Notes under the pieces: model-generated
Databases searched by the model: none
What the model was told of the DNA's origin: nothing
The model's input: only the letters and a program-made list of their open reading frames with translations
Part shown: positions 11,133-25,326 of the stretch, in pieces
How the letters are laid out: each line of letters starts with the position of its first letter
How positions within the stretch are numbered: the first letter of the stretch is position 1
DNA from: Shewanella sp. KT0246
GTDB lineage: Bacteria; Pseudomonadota; Gammaproteobacteria; Enterobacterales; Shewanellaceae
Direction: 5' to 3'
NCBI RefSeq assembly: GCF_019654955.1
Contig: NZ_BPEV01000024.1
Coordinates: 1-64,000, forward strand
Length of the DNA: 64,000 nt
Made by a program: the position numbers and the translations under genes

Positions 11133-12107
11133 TTGAAACCGTTAAATATTATCTTTGCTGGTACCCCTGACTTTGCAGCTTTACACCTGCAAGCCCTTAT
11201 CGACTCCGAACATAATGTGGTTGCGGTATACTCGCAACCAGATAGACCTGCAGGTCGAGGCAAAAAGCTCCAAGCAAGCCCAGTTAAGCAGTTGGCTGTT
11301 GCTAATGACATTCCTGTTTATCAGCCACCTTCGCTTCGCAAAGAGGAAGCTCAAACTGAGCTTGCCTCTTTAAATGCCGATATTATGGTGGTTGTGGCTT
11401 ATGGGTTAATCCTGCCAAAGATAGTATTAGACACTCCTCGCTTAGGTTGCATTAACGTCCATGGTTCTATTTTGCCTAGATGGCGAGGCGCCGCACCTAT
11501 TCAACGTGCTTTATGGGCCGGTGATAGTGAAACTGGTGTGACGATTATGCAAATGGACATCGGTCTAGATACCGGTGACATGCTGTTAAAAACCTCATTA
11601 AAAATTGAAGATACTGATACTTCAGCCACTTTATACAGCAAACTTGCTGAGCAAGGTCCTGCTGCGCTCATAGAAGCATTAGTGGGTATTAGTGATGGCT
11701 CAATCATCCCAGAAGTACAAGATGAAGCGTTAGCTAATTACGCTGAAAAATTGTCAAAAGAAGAAGCGCAAATCGATTGGAGCAAGGACGCTAAACTGCT
11801 CTGGCAAGAAATTCGCGCGTTCAATCCTTGGCCTGCAAGTCACTTTTCACTGCAAGGAAATACTATTAAGGTTTGGCAAGCGCATTACTCTGCCGAGCAA
11901 ACTAATGCAGCCCCGGGAACGATTATTGAAAGTAATAAGCAAGGCGTCACTGTTGCGACAGGTAACGGCACGCTGCAGCTGCAAGTTATGCAACTACCAG
12001 GCAAGAAGCAAATGCCTGTGGCAGATATTTTAAATTCTCGCGCAGAATGGTTTGCTAAAGGCACCTGCTTTATTAGCGCTGATGAACACAAAGAGGCACA
12101 AGCTTAA
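11133..12107 (+). CDS. fmt: Methionyl-tRNA formyltransferase
   Basis: Fmt formylates initiator Met-tRNA using 10-formyl-THF. Catalytic residues are in place: Asn108 and His110 in [20 protein letters not shown], and Asp146 in [10 protein letters not shown]. The N-terminal formyltransferase domain is followed by the C-terminal tRNA-binding domain. Length is 324 residues. The start is TTG at 11133, with AGGA about 7 bp upstream. The stop overlaps the rsmB start by one base, indicating translational coupling. Confidence 0.98.
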   Translation: MKPLNIIFAGTPDFAALHLQALIDSEHNVVAVYSQPDRPAGRGKKLQASPVKQLAVANDIPVYQPPSLRKEEAQTELASLNADIMVVVAYGLILPKIVLDTPRLGCINVHGSILPRWRGAAPIQRALWAGDSETGVTIMQMDIGLDTGDMLLKTSLKIEDTDTSATLYSKLAEQGPAALIEALVGISDGSIIPEVQDEALANYAEKLSKEEAQIDWSKDAKLLWQEIRAFNPWPASHFSLQGNTIKVWQAHYSAEQTNAAPGTIIESNKQGVTVATGNGTLQLQVMQLPGKKQMPVADILNSRAEWFAKGTCFISADEHKEAQA

Positions 12108-13390
12108 TGAATGTTAGAGCCCTTGCTGCAAGAGCCATTTTCAATGTGTTAGAAAAAGGTATCTCGCTATCAGTTGCCCTGCCAGATCAACAACAGCACT
12201 TAGAAAACGGTAAGGATAAAGCGCTATTAGCTGAGCTTTGTTATGGTGTAATGCGCCAATTACCGCAATTAGACAAGTGCGTTAGTGACTGTTTAAGTAA
12301 GCCATTTAAAGGCAAACAACGAGTATTGCACCAATTACTTTTAGTCGGTTGCTACCAACTCTACTTCACTCGTATTCCTGCTCATGCCGCGATTTCAGAA
12401 ACTGCCGAAGCCTGTCGACAAATGAAATTTGATGGTCTTGTCAAAGTCATCAATGGTGTTTTGCGCAACATTCAGCGCAAAGATGCACCATTAAATACAG
12501 ACAATGACACGTTAAAATACAACACACCAGCTTGGTTTATAAAGCGCCTTAAAAGTGCTTACCCAGCAAACTGGGCTGAGATCATTGAGCAAAGCCATCA
12601 ACGTCCTCCGATGTGGTTGCGTAACAATCAATTATCGCAAACCCGCGATAGTTACTTAAGCCAACTTGCTGAACAAGACATTGAAGCAACGGCTGGTGAT
12701 AGTGATGATGCTATTTTATTAGCTGCGCCAAAAGATGTCATGCAATTACCCGGCTTTGCTGAAGGTTCTGCATCAGTTCAAGATGGAGCAGCTCAATGGG
12801 CCGCAACCTTATTAGCCCCTCAGGCAAATGAGCAAGTTCTTGATGCTTGCGCAGCACCTGGCGGTAAAACCTGTCACACCATCGAGTGTGAGGCTAGTAT
12901 TTCAATGGTAGCCGTTGATTTTGATGCTAAACGTTTAGAGCGAGTGCAACAAAATCTGGACAGATTAAATTTAAAAGCGCAAGTTATTCATGGTGATGCA
13001 GCCGATATTGATAGTTGGTGGCAAGGTGATAAGTTTGACCGCATTCTATTAGATGCACCTTGCTCAGCAACTGGCGTTATCCGTCGCCACCCCGATATTA
13101 AATGGTTACGTAAAAATAGCGATATTGAAGAACTAGCTCTACTACAACAGCAAATCATTGATCATTGCTGGAAATGGCTAAAACCAGGCGGCACCATGCT
13201 ATATGCGACCTGCTCGATTTTGCCCCAAGAGAATAGTCAGCAAATAGAACAGTTTTTACAGCGCACACCCGATGCGACATTAGTACCGATTGCTCAGCAA
13301 TCGTCAGTTGACGACATTGGATGGCAAATCCTACCCGGTCAAAACAATATGGATGGCTTTTATTACGCCCGCTTAGTTAAAGCGGATTAA
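12107..13390 (+). CDS. rsmB: 16S rRNA (cytosine-967-C5)-methyltransferase
   Basis: RsmB methylates C967 of 16S rRNA. It has an N-terminal NusB-like RNA-binding domain (residues 1-140). The SAM-binding site is DACAAPGGKT, and two catalytic cysteines follow: Cys319 in DAPCSATG and Cys369 in YATCS. The 50-residue spacing between them matches E. coli RsmB. Length is 427 residues. It is coupled to fmt through an overlapping stop/start. Confidence 0.97.
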   Translation: MNVRALAARAIFNVLEKGISLSVALPDQQQHLENGKDKALLAELCYGVMRQLPQLDKCVSDCLSKPFKGKQRVLHQLLLVGCYQLYFTRIPAHAAISETAEACRQMKFDGLVKVINGVLRNIQRKDAPLNTDNDTLKYNTPAWFIKRLKSAYPANWAEIIEQSHQRPPMWLRNNQLSQTRDSYLSQLAEQDIEATAGDSDDAILLAAPKDVMQLPGFAEGSASVQDGAAQWAATLLAPQANEQVLDACAAPGGKTCHTIECEASISMVAVDFDAKRLERVQQNLDRLNLKAQVIHGDAADIDSWWQGDKFDRILLDAPCSATGVIRRHPDIKWLRKNSDIEELALLQQQIIDHCWKWLKPGGTMLYATCSILPQENSQQIEQFLQRTPDATLVPIAQQSSVDDIGWQILPGQNNMDGFYYARLVKAD

Positions 13391-13420
13391 GCGTGTTATA
13401 GCAGGGATACCAGCACAGTA

Positions 13421-14830
13421 ATGAAGATTATTATTTTAGGCGCAGGACAAGTTGGCGGTACACTCGCTGAAAACCTTGTTGGCGAGAACAACGATATTAC
13501 CCTTGTTGATAATGACCGAACTCGGGTTAAATATTTACAAGATAAGTTCGACTTGCAGACGGTTATTGGCCACGGTGCACACCCAAGCACCTTGAAAAAA
13601 GCCGGCGCAGAAGATGCAGACATGCTCATTGCTGTGACCAATAGCGACGAATGTAATATGGCGGCATGCCATATTGCTTATAGCTTATTTGGCACACCAA
13701 CCAAAATTGCTCGTATCCGCTCAGAAGCCTATTTAGACCTTCAAGAAAAGCTCTTCATCAATACCGAAGTAAAAGGCAGTGATGCTAAAACCCGTGGTGG
13801 TTTTGTTATTGATGAACTCATCGCACCTGAACAACTGGTCACATCCTACATTGAACGCTTAGTGCAGTACCCTGGTGCGTTACAGGTGCTTCAGTTTGCC
13901 CGTGGAAAGCTTAGTTTAGTTGCTGTAAAAGCCTATTATGGTGGCCCATTAGTGGGTAACGCTCTGGCTGCACTTCGTGAACACATGCCTAACATTGATA
14001 CCCGCGTTGCGGCTATTTTCCGTAAAGGCAAAGCCATTATGCCCCGTGGAACTACGATTATTGAAGCCGATGATGAAGTCTTCTTTGTTGCTGATACTCG
14101 CCACGTTCGCGCGGTAATGAGCGAGATGCAAAAGCTGGATAATTCATACCGTAATATCATGATTGCGGGTGGTGGTAATATTGGCTTTGGTTTAGCTAAG
14201 CGCCTACAAAAAAATCATTCAGTCAAACTGATTGAGCACAGTTTAGAGCGGGCTGAAAGCCTGTCTGAAAAACTCGAAAACTGCACCGTGTTTAATGGTG
14301 ACGCTTCGGATCAGGAACTGTTACTTGAAGAGCACATAGATCAAACCGATGTCTTTATTGCCGTCACCAATGATGACGAAGCTAATATCATGTCTGCACT
14401 GCTAGCGAAACGTATGGGCGCCAAAAAGGTCATGGTGCTTATTCAACGAGAGGCCTATGTGGATATCGTTCAAGAAGCCAATATTGATATCGCCATTTCT
14501 CCTCAGCAAACCACAATCTCTGCTTTACTAACTCATATTCGCCAAGGCGATATCTGTAACGTATATTCATTACGACGTGGCGCTGCTGAAGCGATTGAAG
14601 CCATTGCTCATGGTAACTCATCGACGTCTAAAGTTGTCGGTAAGCAAATCAGCGACATCAAACTTCCGCCAGGGACGACCATCGGTGCAATTGTGCGAAA
14701 TGATGAAGTAATCATGGGCCACGATAAAACCATTATCGAAGAAGGAGATCATGTGATTTTATTCTTAGTAAACAAGAAATTTATTGGCGATGTAGAAAAG
14801 CTATTCCAACCGAGTGCGTTTTTCTTCTAG
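13421..14830 (+). CDS. trkA: Trk system potassium transporter peripheral subunit TrkA
   Basis: TrkA is the cytoplasmic NAD(H)-binding regulatory subunit of the Trk potassium uptake system. Two tandem RCK modules are visible, each with a Rossmann start: [11 protein letters not shown] at the N-terminus and [11 protein letters not shown] near residue 246. Each is followed by a TrkA-C domain. At 469 residues it is close to E. coli TrkA (458). It is followed 6 bp later by trkH on the same strand, so the channel and its gate are co-transcribed. Confidence 0.97.
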   Translation: MKIIILGAGQVGGTLAENLVGENNDITLVDNDRTRVKYLQDKFDLQTVIGHGAHPSTLKKAGAEDADMLIAVTNSDECNMAACHIAYSLFGTPTKIARIRSEAYLDLQEKLFINTEVKGSDAKTRGGFVIDELIAPEQLVTSYIERLVQYPGALQVLQFARGKLSLVAVKAYYGGPLVGNALAALREHMPNIDTRVAAIFRKGKAIMPRGTTIIEADDEVFFVADTRHVRAVMSEMQKLDNSYRNIMIAGGGNIGFGLAKRLQKNHSVKLIEHSLERAESLSEKLENCTVFNGDASDQELLLEEHIDQTDVFIAVTNDDEANIMSALLAKRMGAKKVMVLIQREAYVDIVQEANIDIAISPQQTTISALLTHIRQGDICNVYSLRRGAAEAIEAIAHGNSSTSKVVGKQISDIKLPPGTTIGAIVRNDEVIMGHDKTIIEEGDHVILFLVNKKFIGDVEKLFQPSAFFF

Positions 14831-14836
14831 CGACCC

Positions 14837-16279
14837 ATGCTAAATTTAAAGCCGCTGCTATTTGTCGTTGGTATATTTTTATCTATTCTCACCGGTTTCA
14901 TGCTGGTGCCAATGGCTTTTGCGCTTTTTTACCACGAAGAAACCATCGGTGACTTTATGATGTCCGGGTTGTTTACCGGGTTAGTCGCCATTCTTTGTAT
15001 TCAAACTGGGCGAACGAAACACGTTAACCTCAACATTCGTGATATGTTTTTTCTCACCACCATCACCTGGTTAATTGTCAGTTTATTTGCAGCATTACCC
15101 TTTACGCTTTATCACGGTATCAACTATACCGACGCCTTTTTTGAAACTATGTCTGGCATTACGACTACTGGTTCAACCGTGTTGTCGGGGCTTGATGACA
15201 TGGACCACAGCATATTAATTTGGCGCTCATTATTACAATGGCTCGGCGGTATTGGTTTTATCGTCATGGCAGTGGCTATTTTGCCCTTTCTCAATGTCGG
15301 TGGTATGCGCTTATTTCGCACAGAATCTTCCGACTGGGGAGATAAAACTACCCCTCGTACCCAACATATGGCTAAACACCTATTCAAAATCTATGTGTTA
15401 CTTACAATCATTTGTGCTTTGGCTTATCACATGTCGGGAATGCATTGGTTTGAAGCGATTAATCATGCAATGACCACCCTTTCAACGGGCGGTTATTCAA
15501 CTTCCGACAGTTCAATGTCTTCATTTACCCCTACTGCGCATTGGGTAGGTGTTTTATTTATGGCGGCTGGTGGATTACCTTTATTAATGTTCGTTCAGGC
15601 GATTCAACAGCGCTCATTTAAAGTGTGGAACGATGAGCAAGTAAAAGGCTTCATTAAGTTTATTACGTTTGCCTCTATTGGCCTTGGCACTTGGTTATGG
15701 CTAAAGTCCGATATGGATTACCTAGATGCATTGAGGCTTTCTAGCTTCAATGTCGTTTCAGTCGTAACAACAACGGGGTATGGTCTGACGGATTACCAAG
15801 CATGGGGAGCATTCGCTAGCCTAGCGTTTTTATTTCTGATGTTTGTTGGTAGTTGCTCAGGCTCGACATCTGGTGGCATAAAAATATTCCGCTTTCAGAT
15901 ATCCATAAAGGTCATGTACCAACAACTAACTCAGCAGTTTCACCCACAAGCCGTAATTAAAAAACGCTATAACAGTCGCACTATCGATAACGATATCATT
16001 CGTTCAATAATGGCATTTATTATGTTATTCCTACTGATGATTTTATTACTGACAGCCATCTTAGTGTTAACGGGTTTAGATGCTATCACCAGTATTACTG
16101 GTGCTATCACCGCTGTAACAAATGTTGGGCCAGGATTGGGGCCTGTTATCGGTCCTGCAGGAAACTTTTCTAGCTTGCCGGATATTGCGAAATGGGCTTT
16201 AGCCTTTGGGATGTTATTAGGCAGACTTGAGATAATTACTGTAGCAGTGCTATTTGCGCCCAAGTTCTGGAAATACTAG
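14837..16279 (+). CDS. trkH: Trk potassium transporter membrane subunit TrkH (copy 1)
   Basis: A 480-residue integral membrane protein of the TrkH/KtrB family. It has four P-loop filter segments: TTTGSTVLSG, TLSTGGYST, TTTGYGLTDY and TNVGPGLG. It is directly downstream of trkA and probably forms the working pair with it. A second, distinct TrkH lies at 18180-19637, in the position of E. coli trkH. The last five codons, including the stop, are repeated twice more in frame after the gene. Confidence 0.96.
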   Translation: MLNLKPLLFVVGIFLSILTGFMLVPMAFALFYHEETIGDFMMSGLFTGLVAILCIQTGRTKHVNLNIRDMFFLTTITWLIVSLFAALPFTLYHGINYTDAFFETMSGITTTGSTVLSGLDDMDHSILIWRSLLQWLGGIGFIVMAVAILPFLNVGGMRLFRTESSDWGDKTTPRTQHMAKHLFKIYVLLTIICALAYHMSGMHWFEAINHAMTTLSTGGYSTSDSSMSSFTPTAHWVGVLFMAAGGLPLLMFVQAIQQRSFKVWNDEQVKGFIKFITFASIGLGTWLWLKSDMDYLDALRLSSFNVVSVVTTTGYGLTDYQAWGAFASLAFLFLMFVGSCSGSTSGGIKIFRFQISIKVMYQQLTQQFHPQAVIKKRYNSRTIDNDIIRSIMAFIMLFLLMILLLTAILVLTGLDAITSITGAITAVTNVGPGLGPVIGPAGNFSSLPDIAKWALAFGMLLGRLEIITVAVLFAPKFWKY

Positions 16280-16310
16280 CTTTGGAAGTACTAGTTTTGG
16301 AAATACTAAC
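16266..16310 (+). repeat. 15-bp tandem repeat x3 spanning the trkH stop codon
   Basis: Three consecutive 15-bp units (16266-16280, 16281-16295, 16296-16310) share the core TGGAARTACTA. Fifteen bases is five codons, so each copy repeats Trp-Lys-Tyr-stop in the same frame (TAG, TAG, TAA). Units 1 and 3 differ at three positions. This is probably a slippage or duplication product that leaves three in-frame stops. Confidence 0.8.
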
Positions 16311-16386
16311 GTTTCGATATTCACGCATTAAGTAACAGTGTCAGTGGTATTATCAACTACTTTTTTATTTCTTTCAGGCAATAAAA

Positions 16387-16411
16387 AGGTGACGCCTTTA
16401 TAGCATCACCT
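16387..16411 (-). terminator. Terminator after hemG copy 1
   Basis: AGGTGA-GC / GC-TCACCT stem with one mismatched pair. On the minus strand it is followed by TTTTTAT. It lies past the hemG stop and between convergent genes, so it may also help stop trkH transcription. Confidence 0.6.
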
Positions 16412-16480
16412 ATCAACTTTTCTTTATTATCTTTGAGAAAGCTTTTGAGTCGGCTTTTGAACAAGCTTGACTAAAATGTC

Positions 16481-17035
16481 TTAGCTCACCGCTTCAGGCT
16501 TAATCAAGCTAACAACATGATCAGCATAAACTTTGACGTCATCCCAATCAGTGTAATCAATCACTGTAGATGGATCGGTCGGGCCATCGGTCATTTTCAT
16601 GATTAAACGAATGGCTAAACTGTCATACCAAGTCCAAGACGGGTAATTAACTTTTCCGGGAATAATCTTCACATCTTGTGGTGTCCAAGGCGAAAGCTCG
16701 ATGAACTTTTGTAGATATTTATTATTCTCAGGAATACGTTTCTCTGGTTTACGAGCAACCACATTGACACAGAAGAAGCTATTCGGTTTATTGCTTAACT
16801 CAGCTTGATAGCGCGTTACAAATTCAAATACTGACTTATGGTAAGAGCCATAAAGAACGCAAGCACCAAGTGCAATTGCATCATAGCTAGCCCAATCAAT
16901 GTCAGCATGATTATTATCAAGAATATTGACCACATCACACTGATGACCATTGTGTACAATCTGCTCAGCTATCGCACGACTAATTTGCGCCGTATGACCG
17001 CCTCTTGAGTAATAAATCACTAATGTTTTTGCCAT
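16481..17035 (-). CDS. hemG: HemG-type flavodoxin protoporphyrinogen IX dehydrogenase (copy 1)
   Basis: A 184-residue long-chain-flavodoxin-like protein of the HemG family, which oxidises protoporphyrinogen IX to protoporphyrin IX by passing electrons to quinones. The FMN phosphate loop is YYSRGGHT near the N-terminus. The HemG-typical stretches VNVVARKPEKRIPENN, YDSLAIRLIMKMTDGPTD and YTDW are present. The start is placed at 17035 (MAKTLVIYY); an in-frame ATG ten codons earlier does not fit the family N-terminus. A second HemG lies at 17604-18131. This copy is less like E. coli HemG in its phosphate loop. Confidence 0.88.
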   Translation of the reverse strand: MAKTLVIYYSRGGHTAQISRAIAEQIVHNGHQCDVVNILDNNHADIDWASYDAIALGACVLYGSYHKSVFEFVTRYQAELSNKPNSFFCVNVVARKPEKRIPENNKYLQKFIELSPWTPQDVKIIPGKVNYPSWTWYDSLAIRLIMKMTDGPTDPSTVIDYTDWDDVKVYADHVVSLIKPEAVS

Positions 17036-17195
17036 TTTTACACCGATGGTTGCTCTAATAGGCAATCATTGTGGCAAAAAAAGCCATTTCAATCGTGCTC
17101 TTTGATCACAAATTAGAAATGACTCATATATTTGAACGATAAAATTGAGATCTGGGTTAGCCAGCAGTATGATGCCAATTAAGTAATAAATTAAA

Positions 17196-17220
17196 GTATA
17201 TAGTCAGGTAAGGTATATAG
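17196..17220 (+). promoter_or_regulatory. GTATATAG direct repeat before the ArsR-family gene
   Basis: Two copies of GTATATAG separated by 9 bp end exactly at the start codon of the ArsR-family gene and overlap its ribosome site. Binding by the regulator itself would allow autorepression. This is an inference from position only. Confidence 0.3.
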
Positions 17221-17529
17221 ATGTCTGAAAATATTGATGTAGATTCGATGTTAGGTAGTGCGGAAATGGCAGCCAAATGGCTAAAGGCTATTGCTAACCC
17301 GTATCGTTTGATGATCTTGTGTTTATTACTCGACAAAGAACACAGCGTGACTGAGCTTAACGAGAAGGTGCCACTAAGCCAATCAGCGTTGTCACAACAC
17401 CTTGCAGTCATTCGAGCCCAAGATTTAGTGAATACTCGTAAAAGCTCGCAAAATGTTTACTATACATTGAAGAATGAAGAAGTGACCGAAGTCATTTCCA
17501 TTTTACATCGTTTATATTGCGCTAAGTAG
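17221..17529 (+). CDS. ArsR-family regulator of the HlyU/BigR/SqrR type
   Basis: A 102-residue winged-helix repressor. The segment LKAIANPYRLMILCLLLDKE, the recognition helix LSQSALSQHLAVIRAQDLV and the C-terminal LHRLYC strongly resemble Vibrio HlyU and the BigR/SqrR group. Cysteines at 34 and 100 are 66 residues apart, the same spacing as the redox-active pair in BigR, SqrR and HlyU. It is therefore a candidate sensor of reactive sulfur or oxidants rather than of arsenic. It sits alone on the plus strand between two minus-strand hemG paralogues. A direct repeat GTATATAG-N9-GTATATAG lies just before the ATG and could be an operator. Targets are unknown. Confidence 0.88.
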   Translation: MSENIDVDSMLGSAEMAAKWLKAIANPYRLMILCLLLDKEHSVTELNEKVPLSQSALSQHLAVIRAQDLVNTRKSSQNVYYTLKNEEVTEVISILHRLYCAK

Positions 17530-17551
17530 CTTGCTTTTTCTCTGCTGTATC

Positions 17552-17576
17552 AGGCTTTGACTCTAGCTCAAAGCCT
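17552..17576. terminator. Hairpin between convergent arsR-type gene and hemG copy 2
   Basis: AGGCTTTGA / TCAAAGCCT, a perfect 9-bp stem with a 7-base loop between convergent genes. There is no clear T run on either side, so its efficiency as a terminator is uncertain. Confidence 0.4.
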
Positions 17577-17603
17577 AGCTTTCCCCTTCTAAAGACTCAA
17601 TGT

Positions 17604-18131
17604 TTAGAGCAGCTTAAACTCGTTAGCAAACTCATCCACCTTTTGCCAATCAGTAAACTCATAGGTACCTTTGGTATCGGTGGGCCCTTTAGTCATCCAC
17701 ATAATAAAGCGAATCATGACTCTGTCGATGGTTCGATATTTAGGGTAATCAATTTTGCCAGCAAACACGCCCAGAAGTTTAGGTTTCCAAGTAGAAAGCG
17801 TTAAGAACTTTTGCATGTAGGGGTTAGTTTCTGGAGTGTTTTTCTCAGACTTTCTTGCCACAACATTTACAGTAAAAAAAGCGCTGTTAACCTTCTCTAA
17901 AGTCGCAGCATGCTGAGTAATAAATTCAAATAATGCTGGTCGATGCTTACCATAACGAATACTCGCACCAATTAAAATCTTATCAAAATTTTCTAATACC
18001 AATGAGTCAGCTTGCTCAAGGGAAGCTATTGTCACTTGCTCGTCTGTTATTTCTAATTGCTGTTTTATCTTCTCGCATATTGCCAGTGTTTGACCGTCAA
18101 CGGTTGAGTAAATAATAAGGTTGTTCGACAT
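17604..18131 (-). CDS. hemG: Menaquinone-dependent protoporphyrinogen IX dehydrogenase HemG (copy 2)
   Basis: A 175-residue flavodoxin-fold HemG. The start MSNNLIIYSTVDGQT contains the FMN phosphate loop STVDGQT, as in E. coli HemG (STRDGQT). KILIGASIRYGKHRPALFEF, NVVARKSEKNTPETNPYMQK and RFIMWMTKGPTDT also match. An AAGGA ribosome site precedes the ATG. It follows trkH copy 2 by 48 bp on the same strand, reproducing the E. coli trkH-hemG order. This is the likelier orthologue of the two HemG copies. Confidence 0.93.
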   Translation of the reverse strand: MSNNLIIYSTVDGQTLAICEKIKQQLEITDEQVTIASLEQADSLVLENFDKILIGASIRYGKHRPALFEFITQHAATLEKVNSAFFTVNVVARKSEKNTPETNPYMQKFLTLSTWKPKLLGVFAGKIDYPKYRTIDRVMIRFIMWMTKGPTDTKGTYEFTDWQKVDEFANEFKLL

Positions 18132-18179
18132 TTTAATTCCTTGTAAATGGCCATTCCCTGTCAGTGAAGAAAAAATAAA

Positions 18180-19637
18180 TTAGTTTTTCCAAAAAGTCGG
18201 CGTAAACAGCACTAACAAGGTAAACACTTCAAGACGACCAAATAGCATCGCCAATACTAGCACCCATTTAGCACCATCTGTCACACTGGCATAGTTACTG
18301 GCAACATCACCTAAACCTGGACCTAAGTTATTAATACTGGCCGCTGTGGCACTAAATGCGGTAATGGCATCCATCTCCATTGCCATTAGCAATACCATAC
18401 AAACCACAAACACTAATGCATAAGCAGAGAAGAATCCCCAAACCGCATCAATCACACGGTCAGGCAATGCCGAACCACCAATTCGAATCGAATACATGGC
18501 TTTTGGATGAATAAGCCGTTTCATCTCGCGCGAACCTTGTAGCAGCAGTAACACGAAGCGAATAACTTTCATGCCGCCACCAGTAGAACCGGCACAACCA
18601 CCAATAAAGCTAGAGAAGATCAATAAGATTGGCAAAAACAGCGGCCACGAATGAAAGCTTTCAGTACCAAAACCCGCAGTCGTTGAAATTGACACCACTT
18701 GGAAAAAAGCATAATCAAGTGTTTGTTCTGGAGTATCATAAATACCCGAACTATAAAGCGTGGCAAAACATATTGCTGTTAACGCTAATTGAATTCCGAT
18801 TAATGCTTTAAATTCTGCATCACGAAAGTAAACTTTAAAGTTAATTCCGCGCCAACTAAAAGCAGCAAAGTGCAAACTAAAATTCACCGCAGCAATCAAT
18901 AAGAATACAGCACAAATCACGTTAATCAGTGGGCTATCAAAATAACCGATACTGGCATCGTGAGTCGAAAAACCACCAATGGCAATTGTCGAAAATGAAT
19001 GACAAATAGCGTCAAAACCACTCATACCAGCAAAGTAAAATGCAGTTGCACAAGCCACGGTTAATAATAGATAGATATACCAAAGCGCTTTCGCTGTTTC
19101 AGCAATCCTGGGTTTCATCTTGCTGTCTTTAACAGGTCCAGGGATTTCCGCTTTATATAGCTGCATCCCACCAATACCTAATAGCGGCAAAATAGCCACC
19201 GCCAGCACAATGATACCCATGCCGCCCATCCACTGTAGTAGATGACGATAGAATAAAATGGCTTTAGGCAAGTCATCGAGGCCAACAATCACTGTTGCAC
19301 CAGTAGTGGTTAACGCGGAAAAGGATTCAAAAAAGCTGTCAGTCCAACTGAGATTGGGCTCTGTGGAGAAAATAAATGGCAGTGCACCAATGGAACCAAG
19401 AACGGTCCAGAATAGCACCACAATAAGGAAGCCTTCGCGAGTTCGCAAATCCCCCTTTTGACGACGGTTGGGATACCACAATAAAAAGCCTAAAAATAAG
19501 CTAACACAAAATGCCTGAATAAAAGCAGTGCCGCCGCCATCTTGATAAAGAATGGCAACCAATGCTGGCGGCAACATGGTGATAGAAAATAATCCCATCA
19601 ACAAGCCGGTTATTCTGATAATTGTTTTATATTGCAT
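18180..19637 (-). CDS. trkH: Trk potassium transporter membrane subunit TrkH (copy 2)
   Basis: A 485-residue TrkH/TrkI-type channel subunit with about ten hydrophobic segments. Filter loops are TTTGATVIVG, TIAIGGFST, TTAGFGTESF and INNLGPGLG. By gene order (trkH-hemG next to yigZ-pepQ-fadBA) it is the E. coli trkH counterpart. Copy 1 is the one linked to trkA. The second loop (AIGGFST instead of STGGYST) and the fourth differ between the copies, so they may differ in ion affinity or selectivity. Confidence 0.95.
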   Translation of the reverse strand: MQYKTIIRITGLLMGLFSITMLPPALVAILYQDGGGTAFIQAFCVSLFLGFLLWYPNRRQKGDLRTREGFLIVVLFWTVLGSIGALPFIFSTEPNLSWTDSFFESFSALTTTGATVIVGLDDLPKAILFYRHLLQWMGGMGIIVLAVAILPLLGIGGMQLYKAEIPGPVKDSKMKPRIAETAKALWYIYLLLTVACATAFYFAGMSGFDAICHSFSTIAIGGFSTHDASIGYFDSPLINVICAVFLLIAAVNFSLHFAAFSWRGINFKVYFRDAEFKALIGIQLALTAICFATLYSSGIYDTPEQTLDYAFFQVVSISTTAGFGTESFHSWPLFLPILLIFSSFIGGCAGSTGGGMKVIRFVLLLLQGSREMKRLIHPKAMYSIRIGGSALPDRVIDAVWGFFSAYALVFVVCMVLLMAMEMDAITAFSATAASINNLGPGLGDVASNYASVTDGAKWVLVLAMLFGRLEVFTLLVLFTPTFWKN

Positions 19638-19729
19638 TTATTATTGCACTAGTTTGCATGGCATTGGTTTTAGACCGTGTAAATTTCACAGTTATATAAC
19701 CTTATATTCTGGCATACTTTTTCCAACCA

Positions 19730-24070
<4,341 letters not shown>

Positions 24071-24080
24071 TCAGCAGTAA

Positions 24081-25262
<1,182 letters not shown>

Positions 25263-25280
25263 AATTTAAATATAAATAAA

Positions 25281-25315
25281 AAGCCGTATCACATCTCGTG
25301 ATACGGCTTTTTTTG
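25281..25315. terminator. Rho-independent terminator after fadA
   Basis: AAGCCGTATCAC / GTGATACGGCTT, a perfect 12-bp stem with a 5-base loop, followed by a T run. A-rich DNA on the other side lets it serve the convergent lipoprotein gene as well. Confidence 0.85.
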
Positions 25316-25326
25316 TAATATCAATA

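Noticed and set aside
16266-16310. Footprint of a mobile element in the trkH tandem repeats
   Set aside because: Units are only 15 bp, with no inverted ends or target-site duplication; slippage is simpler.
17221-17529. Arsenic-resistance regulator ArsR
   Set aside because: No metal-binding CxC motif in the recognition helix; the Cys34/Cys100 pair instead fits the HlyU/BigR/SqrR type, and no ars genes are nearby.
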